DNA of 59,842 nt. Origin: a virus. Positions within the stretch are counted from its first letter, which is position 1; every line of letters begins with the position of its first letter. The position numbers were made by a program, and so were the translations under genes. The stretch spans positions 1 to 59,842 of the IMG/VR virus record IMGVR_UViG_3300032160_000006; one strand, 5' to 3'. A model generated the notes under the pieces. That model searched no databases. It had not been told where the DNA came from and saw only the letters and a list, made by a program, of their open reading frames with translations. Shown here one piece after another: positions 1-9,523 of the stretch.

Positions 1-7
1 GTGGAGC

Positions 8-265
8 GTGCCCCATAAGCTCTATCTCTTCAAGGGTCGGGAACTAGAGGCATCGGAATTCAACGTGGCGGCCGAGCGGGTGTTCAACTCGCCCATCTAC
101 CGCAACATGTTCCCGTCCGTCATGATCGCCCCGGGCTCCGTTCAGGCCCCCGCGCCCGCGCCGGAGGAGATCACCCTGGACAAGGCCCTGGGGGTCGTCG
201 AGCGTTACGCGCCACATCGCCTCAAGAAGAAACCCGGTCCGAAGGAAGAGCTAGTGCCCGCATGA
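8..265 (+). CDS. Small virion-region protein, unknown function (possibly partial)
   Basis: An 85-residue reading frame with a GTG start eight bases into the window. The frame is still open upstream of that GTG, so the true start may lie outside. It is mixed charged, with a Pro/Ala stretch (PAPAPAPEE near residue 48) and a basic tail LKKKPGPK that resembles an AT-hook-like or linker sequence. It sits 4 bases before the first adaptor-like gene, so it is probably a small late protein of the head-tail region. I do not recognise the family. Confidence 0.6.
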   Translation: MPHKLYLFKGRELEASEFNVAAERVFNSPIYRNMFPSVMIAPGSVQAPAPAPEEITLDKALGVVERYAPHRLKKKPGPKEELVPA

Positions 266-269
266 AACG

Positions 270-992
270 ATGTCGCTCACGATCCAAGCCGCCGCCAATG
301 ACCTCCTGAGCAAGCTCGGGATCGAGGGGACAGACCCCACTCTGGCACCCGCCTTGGCGCAGCAGGACGTCATCATCGCCCTCAATTCGGCCGGCCAGAT
401 GCTCCAGCGTGCGGGCGAGGATTACTTCACCAGAACCCCCCTTCAGGTCTACATCAACGCCGGGACCGCCGCCTATGCTATCACGCAGAACGTGCAGGGC
501 GTTCTCGGCCCCGTGAGACTTAATGGCACGGTGCCATTGGCGGCGCTCGAGAGCCGGGGAGAGCTGGACCTGTTCGATCAGATATTCCTTGGGCTTTCGG
601 ACGTGGGGGCCGGGCCCGGAACGCCCATCGCCTACTGGATCGAGAGCCTCTACAACGGCCAGACGGCCGGAGACATCGAGCAGTACAACCTGTGGCTGGC
701 GCCTGTTCCGAATGTGAATGGTTATGTCATCCTAGAGGTGGTTGATCTCTTTCCTACGATCGTGTCCGGGAACATCGGATCCGCGAGCCTGCTGCCGGTC
801 GCCCACAACTACGCCGAGAGCATCTTTCTCCCGATCGCGCGACGCTTCATCACCCGGTCGAGCCAATTCAGCCGGCCGGACCTTCTCAAGCAGATCGAGG
901 CCGACGCCGACGTGGCCATGCAGCAGCTCGGGAGCGCCGGGGGCTTCCCGGACGTCGTTCCGGACACCCAACCCCGAAGGACCAAGGGCTAG
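270..992 (+). CDS. Head-tail adaptor-like virion protein 1
   Basis: A 240-residue protein. Its N-terminal part is helical (AANDLLSKLGIEG, then ALNSAGQMLQRAGEDYF), followed by a beta-rich middle and a helical C-terminus (HNYAESIFLPIARRFITRSS). This layout is typical of small ring-forming adaptor/connector proteins of podoviruses (SU10-type adaptors) that bind below the portal. The next gene has the same layout and the spike genes follow. The adaptor role is inferred from fold-like pattern and position; another neck or tail-tube role is possible. Confidence 0.6.
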   Translation: MSLTIQAAANDLLSKLGIEGTDPTLAPALAQQDVIIALNSAGQMLQRAGEDYFTRTPLQVYINAGTAAYAITQNVQGVLGPVRLNGTVPLAALESRGELDLFDQIFLGLSDVGAGPGTPIAYWIESLYNGQTAGDIEQYNLWLAPVPNVNGYVILEVVDLFPTIVSGNIGSASLLPVAHNYAESIFLPIARRFITRSSQFSRPDLLKQIEADADVAMQQLGSAGGFPDVVPDTQPRRTKG

Positions 993-995
993 GCC

Positions 996-1889
996 ATGAC
1001 GACCATCCAGATACTCCACAGGATAGCCCGCCACGCCCGAACGGGCGACTTTACGAGGCTTTCTCTCCCCGAGCGCATGGATTGCCTGGAGGCGCTCAAT
1101 TCGGCCTTGATGAAGGGCTACAACGCGCTGCCCGTGGTCTACAGGGAGCAGACGCAGGGATTCACCCTCCCGGCACCGGTAACGCTTTCCATCAACGCCA
1201 CGGTCGGATCAAACTTGGTTCCGGCAAGCACATTCACGCAGAGCCAGATCGGCGCAACGGTGGTGATCCCGGGCGACGCCAACTGGAACCAAGTGATCGG
1301 CACGGCCGAGCTCCTGAATCCGTACCTCGGCACCGTCAGCGGCGTGCAGGCGGGTTGCACCGTCTACGGCGACTCGCTGTTCACGACGACCTACCCGTTC
1401 GACCGGGTGATAGGCAATCCCACCTTCTCCAACCCTTCGACGTCGACTCTCATCATCCCCGGCGAGCTCGCGCGCTCCGAGGGCGGCTGGAATTGGCTGT
1501 TCCAGAACACGATTGGCCGCCCGCAGAGCTGGTGGCCGCAGTACATGGGCAACTCGCAGGGCTTCTCCCCGTTCATCGTCCTGAAGTTCGCGCCGCTGCC
1601 GGACACGGCCTACGCGATCAACATCCGGTTCTCCTTCTGGCCGATCCGGCTGCTCTTGTCCGACATCGCCGCTGCGACGCCGCTCACAGTGCCCGACCAG
1701 TTCCTCGAGAAGAATCTGATCCCAATGGCCCGGCGGGCGCTCCTCGGGCTGCCGGCATGGCAGACCGTCAGCCCGGACGACGACAGGCGGGTTATCTCGG
1801 ACGGTGACGCCGCTTTGGTCGATCTCGTGAACCAAGTCGCGGACTTGGCGAGCCCGTTCAACCGCGCCTATTGCCCACTCGGATACTAA
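996..1889 (+). CDS. Head-tail adaptor-like virion protein 2
   Basis: A 297-residue protein, 3 bases after adaptor-like protein 1. It opens with helices (LSLPERMDCLEALNSALMKGYNALP) like those of the preceding gene. A long beta-rich region with Trp/Pro loops follows (GWNWLFQNTIGRPQSWWPQY, residues about 165-185). It ends with helices around LEKNLIPMARRALLG. The paired arrangement suggests two related rings of the neck, or adaptor plus nozzle. Function is inferred from position and pattern. Confidence 0.55.
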   Translation: MTTIQILHRIARHARTGDFTRLSLPERMDCLEALNSALMKGYNALPVVYREQTQGFTLPAPVTLSINATVGSNLVPASTFTQSQIGATVVIPGDANWNQVIGTAELLNPYLGTVSGVQAGCTVYGDSLFTTTYPFDRVIGNPTFSNPSTSTLIIPGELARSEGGWNWLFQNTIGRPQSWWPQYMGNSQGFSPFIVLKFAPLPDTAYAINIRFSFWPIRLLLSDIAAATPLTVPDQFLEKNLIPMARRALLGLPAWQTVSPDDDRRVISDGDAALVDLVNQVADLASPFNRAYCPLGY

Positions 1890-1946
1890 TTTGACTCCCG
1901 GCCTCAAAATGCAAGATGCGACCCAAAAGCTCAACCCGCCATTCCC

Positions 1947-2426
1947 ATGATTAGAATTCCCTCGACCGGCAACTTTGCCAAGGCGCCCCTCAACGTGGAC
2001 AACATCTCGCAGCCCGGCGGAGGCGCCCTCTCCGATTGGCTGACCTCCGCCGGCGGCGCCGTCCAGGGCGCGTGGTATGCGCTCTTCGCTATCGCTGCGA
2101 CCACCGTGACCGTCGTCACGACCTCGATCAAGACGCTCAACGGCACGCCGCAGGTCGTGGGCGCCGCCAATCTTGTCCTTGGCGAAACGTACACGATCAT
2201 CTCCCTTGGCACAACCGTCTGGTCGAGTTTCGGCGCCCCGGCCAATTACACGGTCGGGACCCAGTTCACGGCCACGGGTCCTGGCACCGGCACGGGGACC
2301 GCGGCGCCGGACCACCAGACATATGTCGGCATCGTGATTCCCGTAGGATCTGTCCTCTACGGCAACTTTCAAAGCGTCACCATCACCTCGGGCGGCGGTC
2401 TGATCGCCTACCGCGACCAAGGATAA
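1947..2426 (+). CDS. Small beta-rich virion protein with GTGTGT module
   Basis: A 159-residue protein downstream of the adaptors. Residues about 75-120 contain a module ending FTATGPGTGTGTAAP, preceded by ETYTIISLGTTVWSSFGA. This type of module recurs in tail fibre and other structural proteins of many phages. A related copy is present in the protein at 3664-5007. The remainder is hydrophobic and beta-rich. Probably a minor tail or fibre-base component; exact role unknown. Confidence 0.6.
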   Translation: MIRIPSTGNFAKAPLNVDNISQPGGGALSDWLTSAGGAVQGAWYALFAIAATTVTVVTTSIKTLNGTPQVVGAANLVLGETYTIISLGTTVWSSFGAPANYTVGTQFTATGPGTGTGTAAPDHQTYVGIVIPVGSVLYGNFQSVTITSGGGLIAYRDQG

Positions 2427-2437
2427 CCAATCCTGCC

Positions 2438-3667
2438 ATGAAAAGAATTCTTCTGTTCCTCGCCCTCATCGCGGGACTGGCGGCCCCGGCCCGAGCCCAG
2501 AAGACCTATGTGGGGCCCATCCCGTCGCCGTACACCCTGTTGAGTTCAGACTCGATCTACGCCTACCGGGCCGATCCTAGTTCACCGAATCAGTTCATAG
2601 CAATGGGGCCATTCACGATGACCCAGCTCTCGGCCATCGTGGGCGGGGGTGCCGGGACGGTCACGCAATCCGGGGGCGCTGTTGGCGAGGTGTGCTACTT
2701 CTCGGGCACGGGCGTCATCACCGGAAGCGCCGGGCTGCAATATTCTGCGGGCACCCTTAGTTCGCCGGGCCTTATCTCAAACACCCTTAGTGTTTTAAAT
2801 AGCGCCGCCATAAACTATCCGACGCTATACGGACCCGTTACCTACGTGGCCGGCGCGGTGGGATTCGGTACGGCACCCGTGTTCCAACCGTACAACATGC
2901 CCGCGCTGGCGATCGACACAACACAATCATGGAACTACGTCGTCCTCACCGATTCGGACACGGGGCATCCCAACGAGGCGCTTACGTTCACTGCCGATCC
3001 TTCGGCACCTGTTGCGCAGTTCTCCGTGCTGGTTAAGAATACCGGTTCGGTCCTTCATACGCCGACTTATCGGAGTTCCTGGTCATTCAACGGAGGTGGC
3101 CTGACGACCAGCGTGCGTATCCAGCCGAATTCCTTCGTTCTCCTGACATGGAGATACGACGCGACAAGCACATACTACGTGGCTGGCGACCCAAGGACCA
3201 TCAGCGACCTTGGGGCTACGGGAGGGCCGCTTCCGACCGACGTGGTAGGCGTCGAGCAATCGGCCGCACCGGGCGTCTTGGTCAGGGATACGATCCCGCA
3301 GGTCAACGTCAAGTCGATCACCTTTAACTTCAACGGGAGCGGCGGCGTGCTTACCACCGGGGCAAAGGCGGGTACGTTCGTTAAGGCCCCCTATGGAGGC
3401 ACGCTGATCGGATGGACGGCAACGTGCTATCCGAGCGGCAGCGTGACTGTCGATATATTAAGGTCCTCCAGCGGCTCGGGCTATGCGGGGCTTTCCTCAA
3501 TAACTGGGTCCGGGACCAAGCCTAATACCTCCAGCAGCACAGAGGGAAGCGGGACGAGTTTCACGAGTTGGGGCTCCACAACAATCACCGCTGGTGACAT
3601 GTTCGAGGCCAGCCTAACTGCGGACGGTGTGGCCCAATACGCAACCGTTGACCTCTACTGGGAATGA
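2438..3667 (+). CDS. Tail spike/fibre-like protein with signal peptide and shared N-terminal domain
   Basis: The ATG at 2438 gives 409 residues starting with a clear Sec-type leader (MKRILLFLALIAGLAAPARA, then QKTY). The mature N-terminus, GPIPSPYT...YAYR...AMGPFT, matches the start of the minus-strand spike at 55538-57760 residue for residue in many positions. That suggests a common virion-anchoring domain. The rest is Gly/Ser/Thr-rich and beta-structured, with a C-terminal trimer-like segment (TITAGDMFEASLTADG). An upstream in-frame extension exists but lacks sense next to this leader. The gene ends in an ATGA overlap with the next one. Receptor binding is inferred. Confidence 0.7.
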   Translation: MKRILLFLALIAGLAAPARAQKTYVGPIPSPYTLLSSDSIYAYRADPSSPNQFIAMGPFTMTQLSAIVGGGAGTVTQSGGAVGEVCYFSGTGVITGSAGLQYSAGTLSSPGLISNTLSVLNSAAINYPTLYGPVTYVAGAVGFGTAPVFQPYNMPALAIDTTQSWNYVVLTDSDTGHPNEALTFTADPSAPVAQFSVLVKNTGSVLHTPTYRSSWSFNGGGLTTSVRIQPNSFVLLTWRYDATSTYYVAGDPRTISDLGATGGPLPTDVVGVEQSAAPGVLVRDTIPQVNVKSITFNFNGSGGVLTTGAKAGTFVKAPYGGTLIGWTATCYPSGSVTVDILRSSSGSGYAGLSSITGSGTKPNTSSSTEGSGTSFTSWGSTTITAGDMFEASLTADGVAQYATVDLYWE

Positions 3668-5007
3668 CCATGAAAAAGCTATTCTGTCTTTTCCTTTGTC
3701 TGGTTTCATCCGCGTTCGCCGCGATCACCGACCATTACGTTTCGTCGGTGGGTGGTTCAACCTACGCCGTTGCCATCTCGACCGTGGCGACCTCGATGAC
3801 GAGCAACGGCGTGCTGGCGATAATCCTTACCGATGGGTCGACGACATGGACGAATTTTGGAGCCGGCAGCAACGCGCCGGGAACCATTTTCACGATGGCT
3901 AACCAGCCCGGGACGGGGACTGGCACTTGCGCCCCGCTTTGCACTTGGGCCCTTGCGTTGGCCGGCGCGGCGGCGGGCGACCGCGTGAACGTCGTGAACG
4001 ACGCCACATATACGCGGACAACAACCAACGACGCGCTCACAAATAGCGGCACCTCGACTTCACCCATTTGGATCAGGGGGTTTCACGCCGTCCCCGGAGA
4101 CGGCTATCTTGGTAGAGTGAACAGCAGCGGCCTCCTCGTGACGACCAACATGCCAGCGTTCAGCTACACGACGGGACACCTTACCCTGGTTTCGGAGACC
4201 TTTGCCATCGTCGATTCGCTCAACGTGACCGGGGCCGCGACCGGTGGCGCTGATATTGCGTCGGCGGCAAACGGAATTGTCCAGAACTGCGTTGTCACCG
4301 ACTCATACAATAACTCAGGAGCCATAGGTATTGCAGGACAGACCAATGTTTTTATTTATAACAACGACGTGTTTATGACGGGCTCCAGCGCGGCAACGAC
4401 GGCGATCACTGCCACCACATCGGGGACTCGCGCCATAAGGAATCACATTTTGCAGTCAAGTTCCAGCGCAACGTGTGTGGGGATTAGTATGCAGGGAGTC
4501 ACGTTAGCCTCCGAGAACCAGATCGTCGGTTCGGGAAACGGGTACGGAATCTACGTATCCCTGAGCACCTCTGTGTCCACGATGGTAGGAAATACGATAA
4601 CCGATTGGACTGATGGCATCACCGTAATTACGGGTTCCACCACCTTGAATCTGGCTATGGACAACGTGATTACCGACTACACCAGCTATGCGATTGAGGG
4701 AACGATCGGAACAAATGCGATTGCCGCACCCTACAACCGCTATCGGGAGAACACCAGCGGGGGGACAAATACCACTGATCTCGCGACCGACTGGCTCGCT
4801 TCCACGAGCCAAGGCGTTGTGAACACCGTGCTGTCGGCAACGGACTACACGACGGCGTTTACCGATCTTCGGTTGCTCTCGACCTCGCCTGCGGTCGGTG
4901 TGGCATCTCCGTACTATTCAAGCGCCCAAGGCAAGCTCGGCTCGTTCGGTGCCGTCCAGCAGGTGCCAGGCTCGGCGGGCGAGATTGACAGCGCATATGT
5001 CAAATGA
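3664..5007 (+). CDS. Beta-helix tail spike-like protein with signal peptide
   Basis: A 447-residue protein starting at an ATGA overlap. It begins with a hydrophobic leader ending SSAFA and then DHYVSSVGG. Residues about 65-95 carry a second version of the GTGTGT module ([19 protein letters not shown]). The remainder has repeated short strands rich in N, G, S, T and V (for example [25 protein letters not shown]), the usual look of a right-handed parallel beta-helix. Such proteins bind or cleave surface glycans. No catalytic residues can be assigned by eye. Confidence 0.7.
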   Translation: MTMKKLFCLFLCLVSSAFAAITDHYVSSVGGSTYAVAISTVATSMTSNGVLAIILTDGSTTWTNFGAGSNAPGTIFTMANQPGTGTGTCAPLCTWALALAGAAAGDRVNVVNDATYTRTTTNDALTNSGTSTSPIWIRGFHAVPGDGYLGRVNSSGLLVTTNMPAFSYTTGHLTLVSETFAIVDSLNVTGAATGGADIASAANGIVQNCVVTDSYNNSGAIGIAGQTNVFIYNNDVFMTGSSAATTAITATTSGTRAIRNHILQSSSSATCVGISMQGVTLASENQIVGSGNGYGIYVSLSTSVSTMVGNTITDWTDGITVITGSTTLNLAMDNVITDYTSYAIEGTIGTNAIAAPYNRYRENTSGGTNTTDLATDWLASTSQGVVNTVLSATDYTTAFTDLRLLSTSPAVGVASPYYSSAQGKLGSFGAVQQVPGSAGEIDSAYVK

Positions 5008-7217
5008 GGAAGCTCCTGATCGCCATCTTCCTGCTTGCGGGCTCGGCCTCTCAAGCCGCCAGCACATGGTACGTGAATCAGGCCGGGTCCGGCTCGCAGA
5101 ACGGCACGAGCATAGGCAACGCCTGGTCGGCCGCAGCCTTTAACACACTGGGTAATTGGAGCGCCACCGCCGGATCCGGTACGCAGATAAGTCCCGGAGA
5201 CACGGTGATGCTGGAGGGCAACATTACGACCGCGCTCACTTTCCAGCGCGGCGGGACGGACACCAGCCATTACATCACGCTCCTGTTCGACACGGGCGCC
5301 TCGATGACGACGGCGGTGTGGGCATCGACCGGGGCGATCATAGCCCACAGCAAGAACTACATCGTGATCGACGGAGGCGGGGCCCCCGGCATGGGCGGCA
5401 ACGGAACCGGGGGTGTCAAGCCCGACATCACGAAGGCGAACGGCGTGATTTCGAATACGAACAACGGATCCGCGCTCGGCAACCAGCTTAACTCGGTGGG
5501 CGTCTCGATCAGTGATTCCAGCTACATAACTGTCCAAAACCTTCTAGTCGCCAACCTCTACGTCCACACACGTTTCTCAATCGACGACGAATCACTTAGC
5601 TACGGCACGGATGACTGCGTGCAGGCGAACAACAACACGGGAAACACCTCGAATGTCACCGTCACCAATTGCATATTTCACGATGCTCCCACCGCGTTTT
5701 ACGTCGCCTATCGCGGGACCTGCCACACGCACGTTTACTCAAACTGTTGGACCTACAACTGCAACTGGGGCGCGGGCGTCGGGGACCCGAACGTGAATTG
5801 CAGCTTGGACAGCTTCGACATGCACGGGAACACCTACGGGAACCCGTCCAACTGGGACGATAGCGGCGTCTCATCTGCTACAGTCGGCAGCAGCGGCGGC
5901 GGAACACTCTATCTGGTTGGCGACCAGATTTATCCCACGGTCCCGAGTCCGGGACAAACATCTGACACCAATGGCTCGGGCTGTATCCTCACAGTGACTA
6001 GCATCGGAGCGGGTGGAGTCGTCACCGGCCTCTCGTCGATCTTATATGGGAGCGCGCCGACTTGGGGCGCGGGTGGTGGATATGGGTCGCCCGTCACGAA
6101 TCTCGCAACAACGACCAATTCCGTCGCCGGATCTGGCTGTTATGTGAATCTGACCGTAACCAATGCATTCCACCACGATGGGATAATCGCCTACGCGACG
6201 CACACCGGAAGCACCCTGGGGACCTATTTCCACGAGAACATCGTGGGCGATCAATCCGGCTCGTTCTGGGGAAGCAACGCAACGGCCGGGATATACTGCC
6301 CCGATGGCTACGCCCTTCCCAGCTACATCTATAACAACCTGTTTTTCATGGGTGCCCACGACTACCCGAAGGACGGGCTCGTGTATCAGGATGCCTATGG
6401 TTCTTCGGTCGCGATTTACATCTACAACAACGACTTCATCGGGTCCGGCTATGGAATTGCCGTCAGCTTGGCTAACGCTGGCCCCGGCTACACGACCGCT
6501 ACGGCGGCCACCGCCTATAACAACGTTTTTCAGGGTGTGACGGGCATAGGCGTATTCGAAAACGCCCAGCAAACCCTCACGTCGGATTACAACTTTGCGT
6601 ACAGCCTCATCGCCAGCACGCAGATGTCTTGGTCGGCAAGCAGTTCGTCGTCATCAAAAACATTCGGCACTTCTCCGGCCCCGACCGGGAGTTGGCAGTC
6701 TCTTGTTGTCGCAGGGGACACATTCGATCCACACAGCTTCAGCGGTTCGGCGCTAGGCGGAAATCAGGCGCCCGGATTGGATGCGACGACTTGGATTCCT
6801 ACGTCGGGCGCGGCTCCGGTCGTTGGGGTAGGAACGGCATCTACTCTGTCAGTGGCACCTTATGACGGCGCCGGCCTCGCGCGACCGAACCCGCCGTCCA
6901 TAGGCGTCTATGAGTACGCCGCGGGCCCTACCCCTACTCCGTCACCGACCCCAACGCCATCACCAACGCCTACGGCCACGCCTACTCCGTCGCCTACGCC
7001 GACACCAAGCCCCACGCCGACGCCGACTCCTACTCCGAGCCCGACGCCCACGCCCACGCCTACTCCCACTCCGAGCCCGACGCCGACCCCCTCTCCCACG
7101 CCCACGCCCACGGCCACGCCAACGCCAACGCCGACACCGAGTCCTACTCCGACGCTTAATGGCGTCACTGTTCACCCAGGACCGTCTCCCTATCAGCCGG
7201 TGGGAGGTCCTGGTTGA
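5004..7217 (+). CDS. Beta-helix protein with signal peptide and Pro/Thr-rich tail
   Basis: A 737-residue protein that starts by ATGA overlap with its neighbour. A leader ([18 protein letters not shown]) is followed by [17 protein letters not shown], the classic opening of secreted right-handed beta-helix (pectate-lyase-like) proteins. Strand repeats with N/V ladders extend to about residue 520 ([14 protein letters not shown]). Residues about 640-715 are an almost pure Pro-Thr-Ser repeat, followed by a short 20-residue end. The leader plus PT-linker resembles bacterial secreted enzymes more than ordinary phage spikes. It may be a spike or a secreted depolymerase. Confidence 0.7.
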   Translation: MRKLLIAIFLLAGSASQAASTWYVNQAGSGSQNGTSIGNAWSAAAFNTLGNWSATAGSGTQISPGDTVMLEGNITTALTFQRGGTDTSHYITLLFDTGASMTTAVWASTGAIIAHSKNYIVIDGGGAPGMGGNGTGGVKPDITKANGVISNTNNGSALGNQLNSVGVSISDSSYITVQNLLVANLYVHTRFSIDDESLSYGTDDCVQANNNTGNTSNVTVTNCIFHDAPTAFYVAYRGTCHTHVYSNCWTYNCNWGAGVGDPNVNCSLDSFDMHGNTYGNPSNWDDSGVSSATVGSSGGGTLYLVGDQIYPTVPSPGQTSDTNGSGCILTVTSIGAGGVVTGLSSILYGSAPTWGAGGGYGSPVTNLATTTNSVAGSGCYVNLTVTNAFHHDGIIAYATHTGSTLGTYFHENIVGDQSGSFWGSNATAGIYCPDGYALPSYIYNNLFFMGAHDYPKDGLVYQDAYGSSVAIYIYNNDFIGSGYGIAVSLANAGPGYTTATAATAYNNVFQGVTGIGVFENAQQTLTSDYNFAYSLIASTQMSWSASSSSSSKTFGTSPAPTGSWQSLVVAGDTFDPHSFSGSALGGNQAPGLDATTWIPTSGAAPVVGVGTASTLSVAPYDGAGLARPNPPSIGVYEYAAGPTPTPSPTPTPSPTPTATPTPSPTPTPSPTPTPTPTPSPTPTPTPTPTPSPTPTPSPTPTPTATPTPTPTPSPTPTLNGVTVHPGPSPYQPVGGPG
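6925..7160 (+). repeat. Low-complexity CCGACNCC-type tandem repeat coding for Pro-Thr/Ser
   Basis: A degenerate tandem repeat of Pro codons (CCG, CCC, CCT, CCA) alternating with Thr and Ser codons inside the beta-helix gene. It encodes the flexible (PTPS)n linker. Degenerate third positions argue for selection on the protein rather than very recent slippage. Confidence 0.85.
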
Positions 7218-7220
7218 TAA

Positions 7221-7232
7221 TTCTTGCTTGAC
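7221..7232 (+). promoter_or_regulatory. Recurrent TTCTTGCTTGAC element upstream of lipoprotein genes
   Basis: TTCTTGCTTGAC lies between the end of the beta-helix gene and the ATG at 7277. The same 12 bases recur at 52025, and shorter versions occur at 27961 and 31381, each time ahead of the first gene of a unit. The core TTGAC resembles a -35 box, but no standard -10 box is seen 16-18 bases downstream. Its promoter role is inferred from recurrence and position. Confidence 0.4.
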
Positions 7233-7276
7233 CAGTACCGGCGGCGTCCCTTAGCTGCGTGCCTCTGAGACCACCT

Positions 7277-7720
7277 ATGAAAACAAATCGCTCGTTCTTC
7301 GCTGCCTTCGTCGTCGCCCTCGGCGTCCTTTCCCTAACCTGCGCTTGCAATGGTCCCCAAGCTGCCGCATCGGGCGCGTATATCGCCGCCGAGGCCGCAA
7401 CGGCGCAGCTCATCACGAAGAACCCGGCGCTCGTGCCAGTGGCCCAAGCCCTCGTGGTCGACTGGAACAAGTTCCAAGGCGGCAAGCTGACGGCCCAAGA
7501 CGAAGCGGCCCTCCTGCAACAGATCGTAGCAGCCACCAAGGGCAAACTCAGTCCGGCCCAGGCCGCAGCCCTAGACGGCGCCGTGCAGCAAATCTTGGCG
7601 AACCAGAACGCCACCGCACCGACTCCCCTACAGGGCGCCGCGGGCGCCATCATAACGACCGTAATGAACGGCGTGGCGCGAGAACTGGTGATTAACGGCA
7701 CGCCCGCACCCTCGGCTTGA
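7277..7720 (+). CDS. Exported lipoprotein-like protein, unknown function
   Basis: The ATG at 7277 gives 147 residues; a GTG at 7259 in frame is less likely because the leader begins at MKTNRS. The leader (FFAAFVVALGVLSLTCACNG) carries two cysteines at a probable lipobox-like cleavage site. The mature part is Ala-rich and helical, with repeated AAATAQL and QAAALDGAVQQIL helices. It starts the lipoprotein trio that precedes the fourth spike. It could be an outer-membrane factor for lysis (spanin-like) or superinfection exclusion; the sequence does not decide. Confidence 0.65.
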   Translation: MKTNRSFFAAFVVALGVLSLTCACNGPQAAASGAYIAAEAATAQLITKNPALVPVAQALVVDWNKFQGGKLTAQDEAALLQQIVAATKGKLSPAQAAALDGAVQQILANQNATAPTPLQGAAGAIITTVMNGVARELVINGTPAPSA

Positions 7721-7986
7721 GGAAGGACCTGAAACTGTTTCTTGCGACAGGGGCCGCATTCTTGGCGCTCCTGTCGCTTATTTCGTGCTTGTCCGGCTGC
7801 TCCTTGGGGCACACGACCGATGTGGTTGTCATCGGGCCGTCCGGCGAGGTGGAGACCGTGTTTCGTGATGTCGAGCACATCGACCAACACTTGATCGGCG
7901 GCATCGACTTCGACTGCGATCATACGCACGTCCATATGGCCGGCAGCTACGCGATCATCAAGGACTCTCCGTACCGAACGCCGTGA
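7717..7986 (+). CDS. Small lipoprotein
   Basis: An 89-residue protein with a TTG start that overlaps the previous stop (TTGA), supporting translational coupling. The leader ends in a clean lipobox LSGC near residue 28. The mature part has acidic and histidine-rich segments (DVEHIDQH, DFDCDHTHVHM) that could bind metal. The gene is coupled to another lipoprotein by a GTGA overlap. Possible outer spanin or exclusion lipoprotein; not assignable further. Confidence 0.7.
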   Translation: MRKDLKLFLATGAAFLALLSLISCLSGCSLGHTTDVVVIGPSGEVETVFRDVEHIDQHLIGGIDFDCDHTHVHMAGSYAIIKDSPYRTP

Positions 7987-8102
7987 AACGGCTCGCCCTA
8001 GCGATCATCTGTCTAGCACTTGGGGGCTGCGTCACGCTCCACAAGGGCGAGGTCATCGACCATACCGCCCCCTACTGGCAGGAGACCCGCTGGCACGAAT
8101 GA
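7983..8102 (+). CDS. Very small lipoprotein (39 aa)
   Basis: The GTG at 7983 overlaps the preceding stop (GTGA), and the TGA at 8100-8102 overlaps the next ATG (ATGA). The product is 39 residues: a leader ending LALGGC (lipobox) and a short mature peptide with HTAPYWQETRWHE. Size and lipobox resemble Rz1-type outer spanins, but there is no proline-rich stretch and no obvious inner spanin beside it. Confidence 0.65.
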   Translation: MKRLALAIICLALGGCVTLHKGEVIDHTAPYWQETRWHE

Positions 8103-9469
8103 GCGCCATTTACGCCGATCGGTCGCCGTACAATGTATCCGCGAACCTCGGCGACAATTCGGCAGGTCTGACGGCGGCGCTGGCCGCGGCGGCTTCCGGC
8201 GATCGAGTGCTGTTCCTGCCGGCGGGCGACCTGAAGCATTCCAAGGACCTGCTGCTGCCGGCTGGCTTCCAAGGGCCCATGGTAATTGCCGGGCTGGGCG
8301 ACACCATCTCCCGGCTGGTGCCCGTGGCGGGCAACAACGGCCTCGTGCTGGACCTGTCGGCAGGCGACCCACAGCAAAACAGCGTGGAGATTTCCGAGCT
8401 TGGCTTCTTCTCGAGCGCGTCAGCCGGCATACCGCTGAAGATCAGCTACGGCTCCAAGGGCCTCGGGTCGGTGGGCAGCTATCCAGGGTCCAAGCTGCGG
8501 GACCTGTGCATCTCCGGGGGAGGTTGGACAATGGGCATCATCCTGCAAGAGTGCTGGAACCTCTCTGCACGAACCATCAGGGCCTACGGGACCTTCGAGA
8601 ATTACCTGAAGACGGGCCCGGCGCTGACGCTCCTGAGTGGCGTCAACAACCGCTTCACCGACCTGCAATTCAACTTCTGGAACCAGGGTGTTATCATGGG
8701 CAACGACGGCCGCGGCGCCGCCGGGGACTGCCAGGGAATCTACTTTGACGTGCTGCAAATGATGGAGTGCATCGAGGGCGTCCACGCCTACGGGACGCCA
8801 GGGGGCACCCTCAGTACGCTCGTCTTCAAGGGCTGGATGGCCGACAACGGCAACGTGCTGCACAAGGGCCACCGCTCAATGGTCTTCGACAACGCAAGGG
8901 CCGCGCTTATCGGAGTGGGTGCAGGGCTTCAGGACGGTGGCGACAGCCAGATCATATTCAACAACTGCCATAGTTGTGCAATAGATCCCTTGGTGAATCT
9001 GGAATACCGGGCGAACGTTACCGGGCCCGCGGTCCAAGACAACAACGGCGCCAACAACGATCTGGGGGGCCAGTCGACCAAGCTGGTAAACATCTCTACC
9101 CGCGGATTCGTGGGCACGGGCGCCAACATCCTGATAGCGGGCTTCGTGATTACAGGATCTACCCGCAAAACCGTGCTAATCCGGGCTTCTGGGCCCGCCC
9201 TGAGCCAGTTTGGCGTCCCGGGGGTACTGGGGGACCCAAAGTTGACGATCCTGTCAGGAAGCACCGTTATTGGGGCAAATACGGGGTGGGGGGCGTATCC
9301 CACGATCGCGGCCGTGGCCGCCGAGGTTGGAGCCTTCCCGTGGCCGGCCGCCGGCAGCGCGGACTCGGCCGTGGTTCTAAGCCTGGCGCCCGGGGCGTAC
9401 ACCGCCAAGGTAGAAGGGGCCTCGGGCGACACCGGAGACGCCCTCGTCGAGGTCTACGAGGTAAGTTGA
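8099..9469 (+). CDS. Beta-helix spike with host-type C-terminal beta domain
   Basis: A 456-residue protein with no signal peptide. Residues 1-330 look like a pectate-lyase-type spike (DNSAGLTAALAAAASGDRVLFLPAG opening, then GGWTMGIILQECWNLS and similar turns). Residues about 335-456 form a distinct module starting NISTRGFVGTGANILIAGF and continuing through VLIRASGPALSQFGV to ALVEVYEVS. I recognise this module type from secreted proteins of Verrucomicrobiota and related phyla. The fusion suggests domain capture from a host surface protein. The gene starts at an ATGA overlap after the lipoproteins. Confidence 0.7.
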   Translation: MSAIYADRSPYNVSANLGDNSAGLTAALAAAASGDRVLFLPAGDLKHSKDLLLPAGFQGPMVIAGLGDTISRLVPVAGNNGLVLDLSAGDPQQNSVEISELGFFSSASAGIPLKISYGSKGLGSVGSYPGSKLRDLCISGGGWTMGIILQECWNLSARTIRAYGTFENYLKTGPALTLLSGVNNRFTDLQFNFWNQGVIMGNDGRGAAGDCQGIYFDVLQMMECIEGVHAYGTPGGTLSTLVFKGWMADNGNVLHKGHRSMVFDNARAALIGVGAGLQDGGDSQIIFNNCHSCAIDPLVNLEYRANVTGPAVQDNNGANNDLGGQSTKLVNISTRGFVGTGANILIAGFVITGSTRKTVLIRASGPALSQFGVPGVLGDPKLTILSGSTVIGANTGWGAYPTIAAVAAEVGAFPWPAAGSADSAVVLSLAPGAYTAKVEGASGDTGDALVEVYEVS

Positions 9470-9523
9470 ATACCCCACACCAGAGCAACTTGACCCAAGG
9501 GGACGGCACGATTGAATTCCCCC

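Noticed and set aside
1209-2420. Large minus-strand open frame opposite adaptor 2
   Set aside because: Arg/Gly-rich composition typical of antisense frames in GC-rich DNA; it overlaps clear plus-strand genes.
2036-2437. N-terminal extension of the 2438 spike
   Set aside because: It reads out of phase through the previous gene and lies before a textbook signal peptide.
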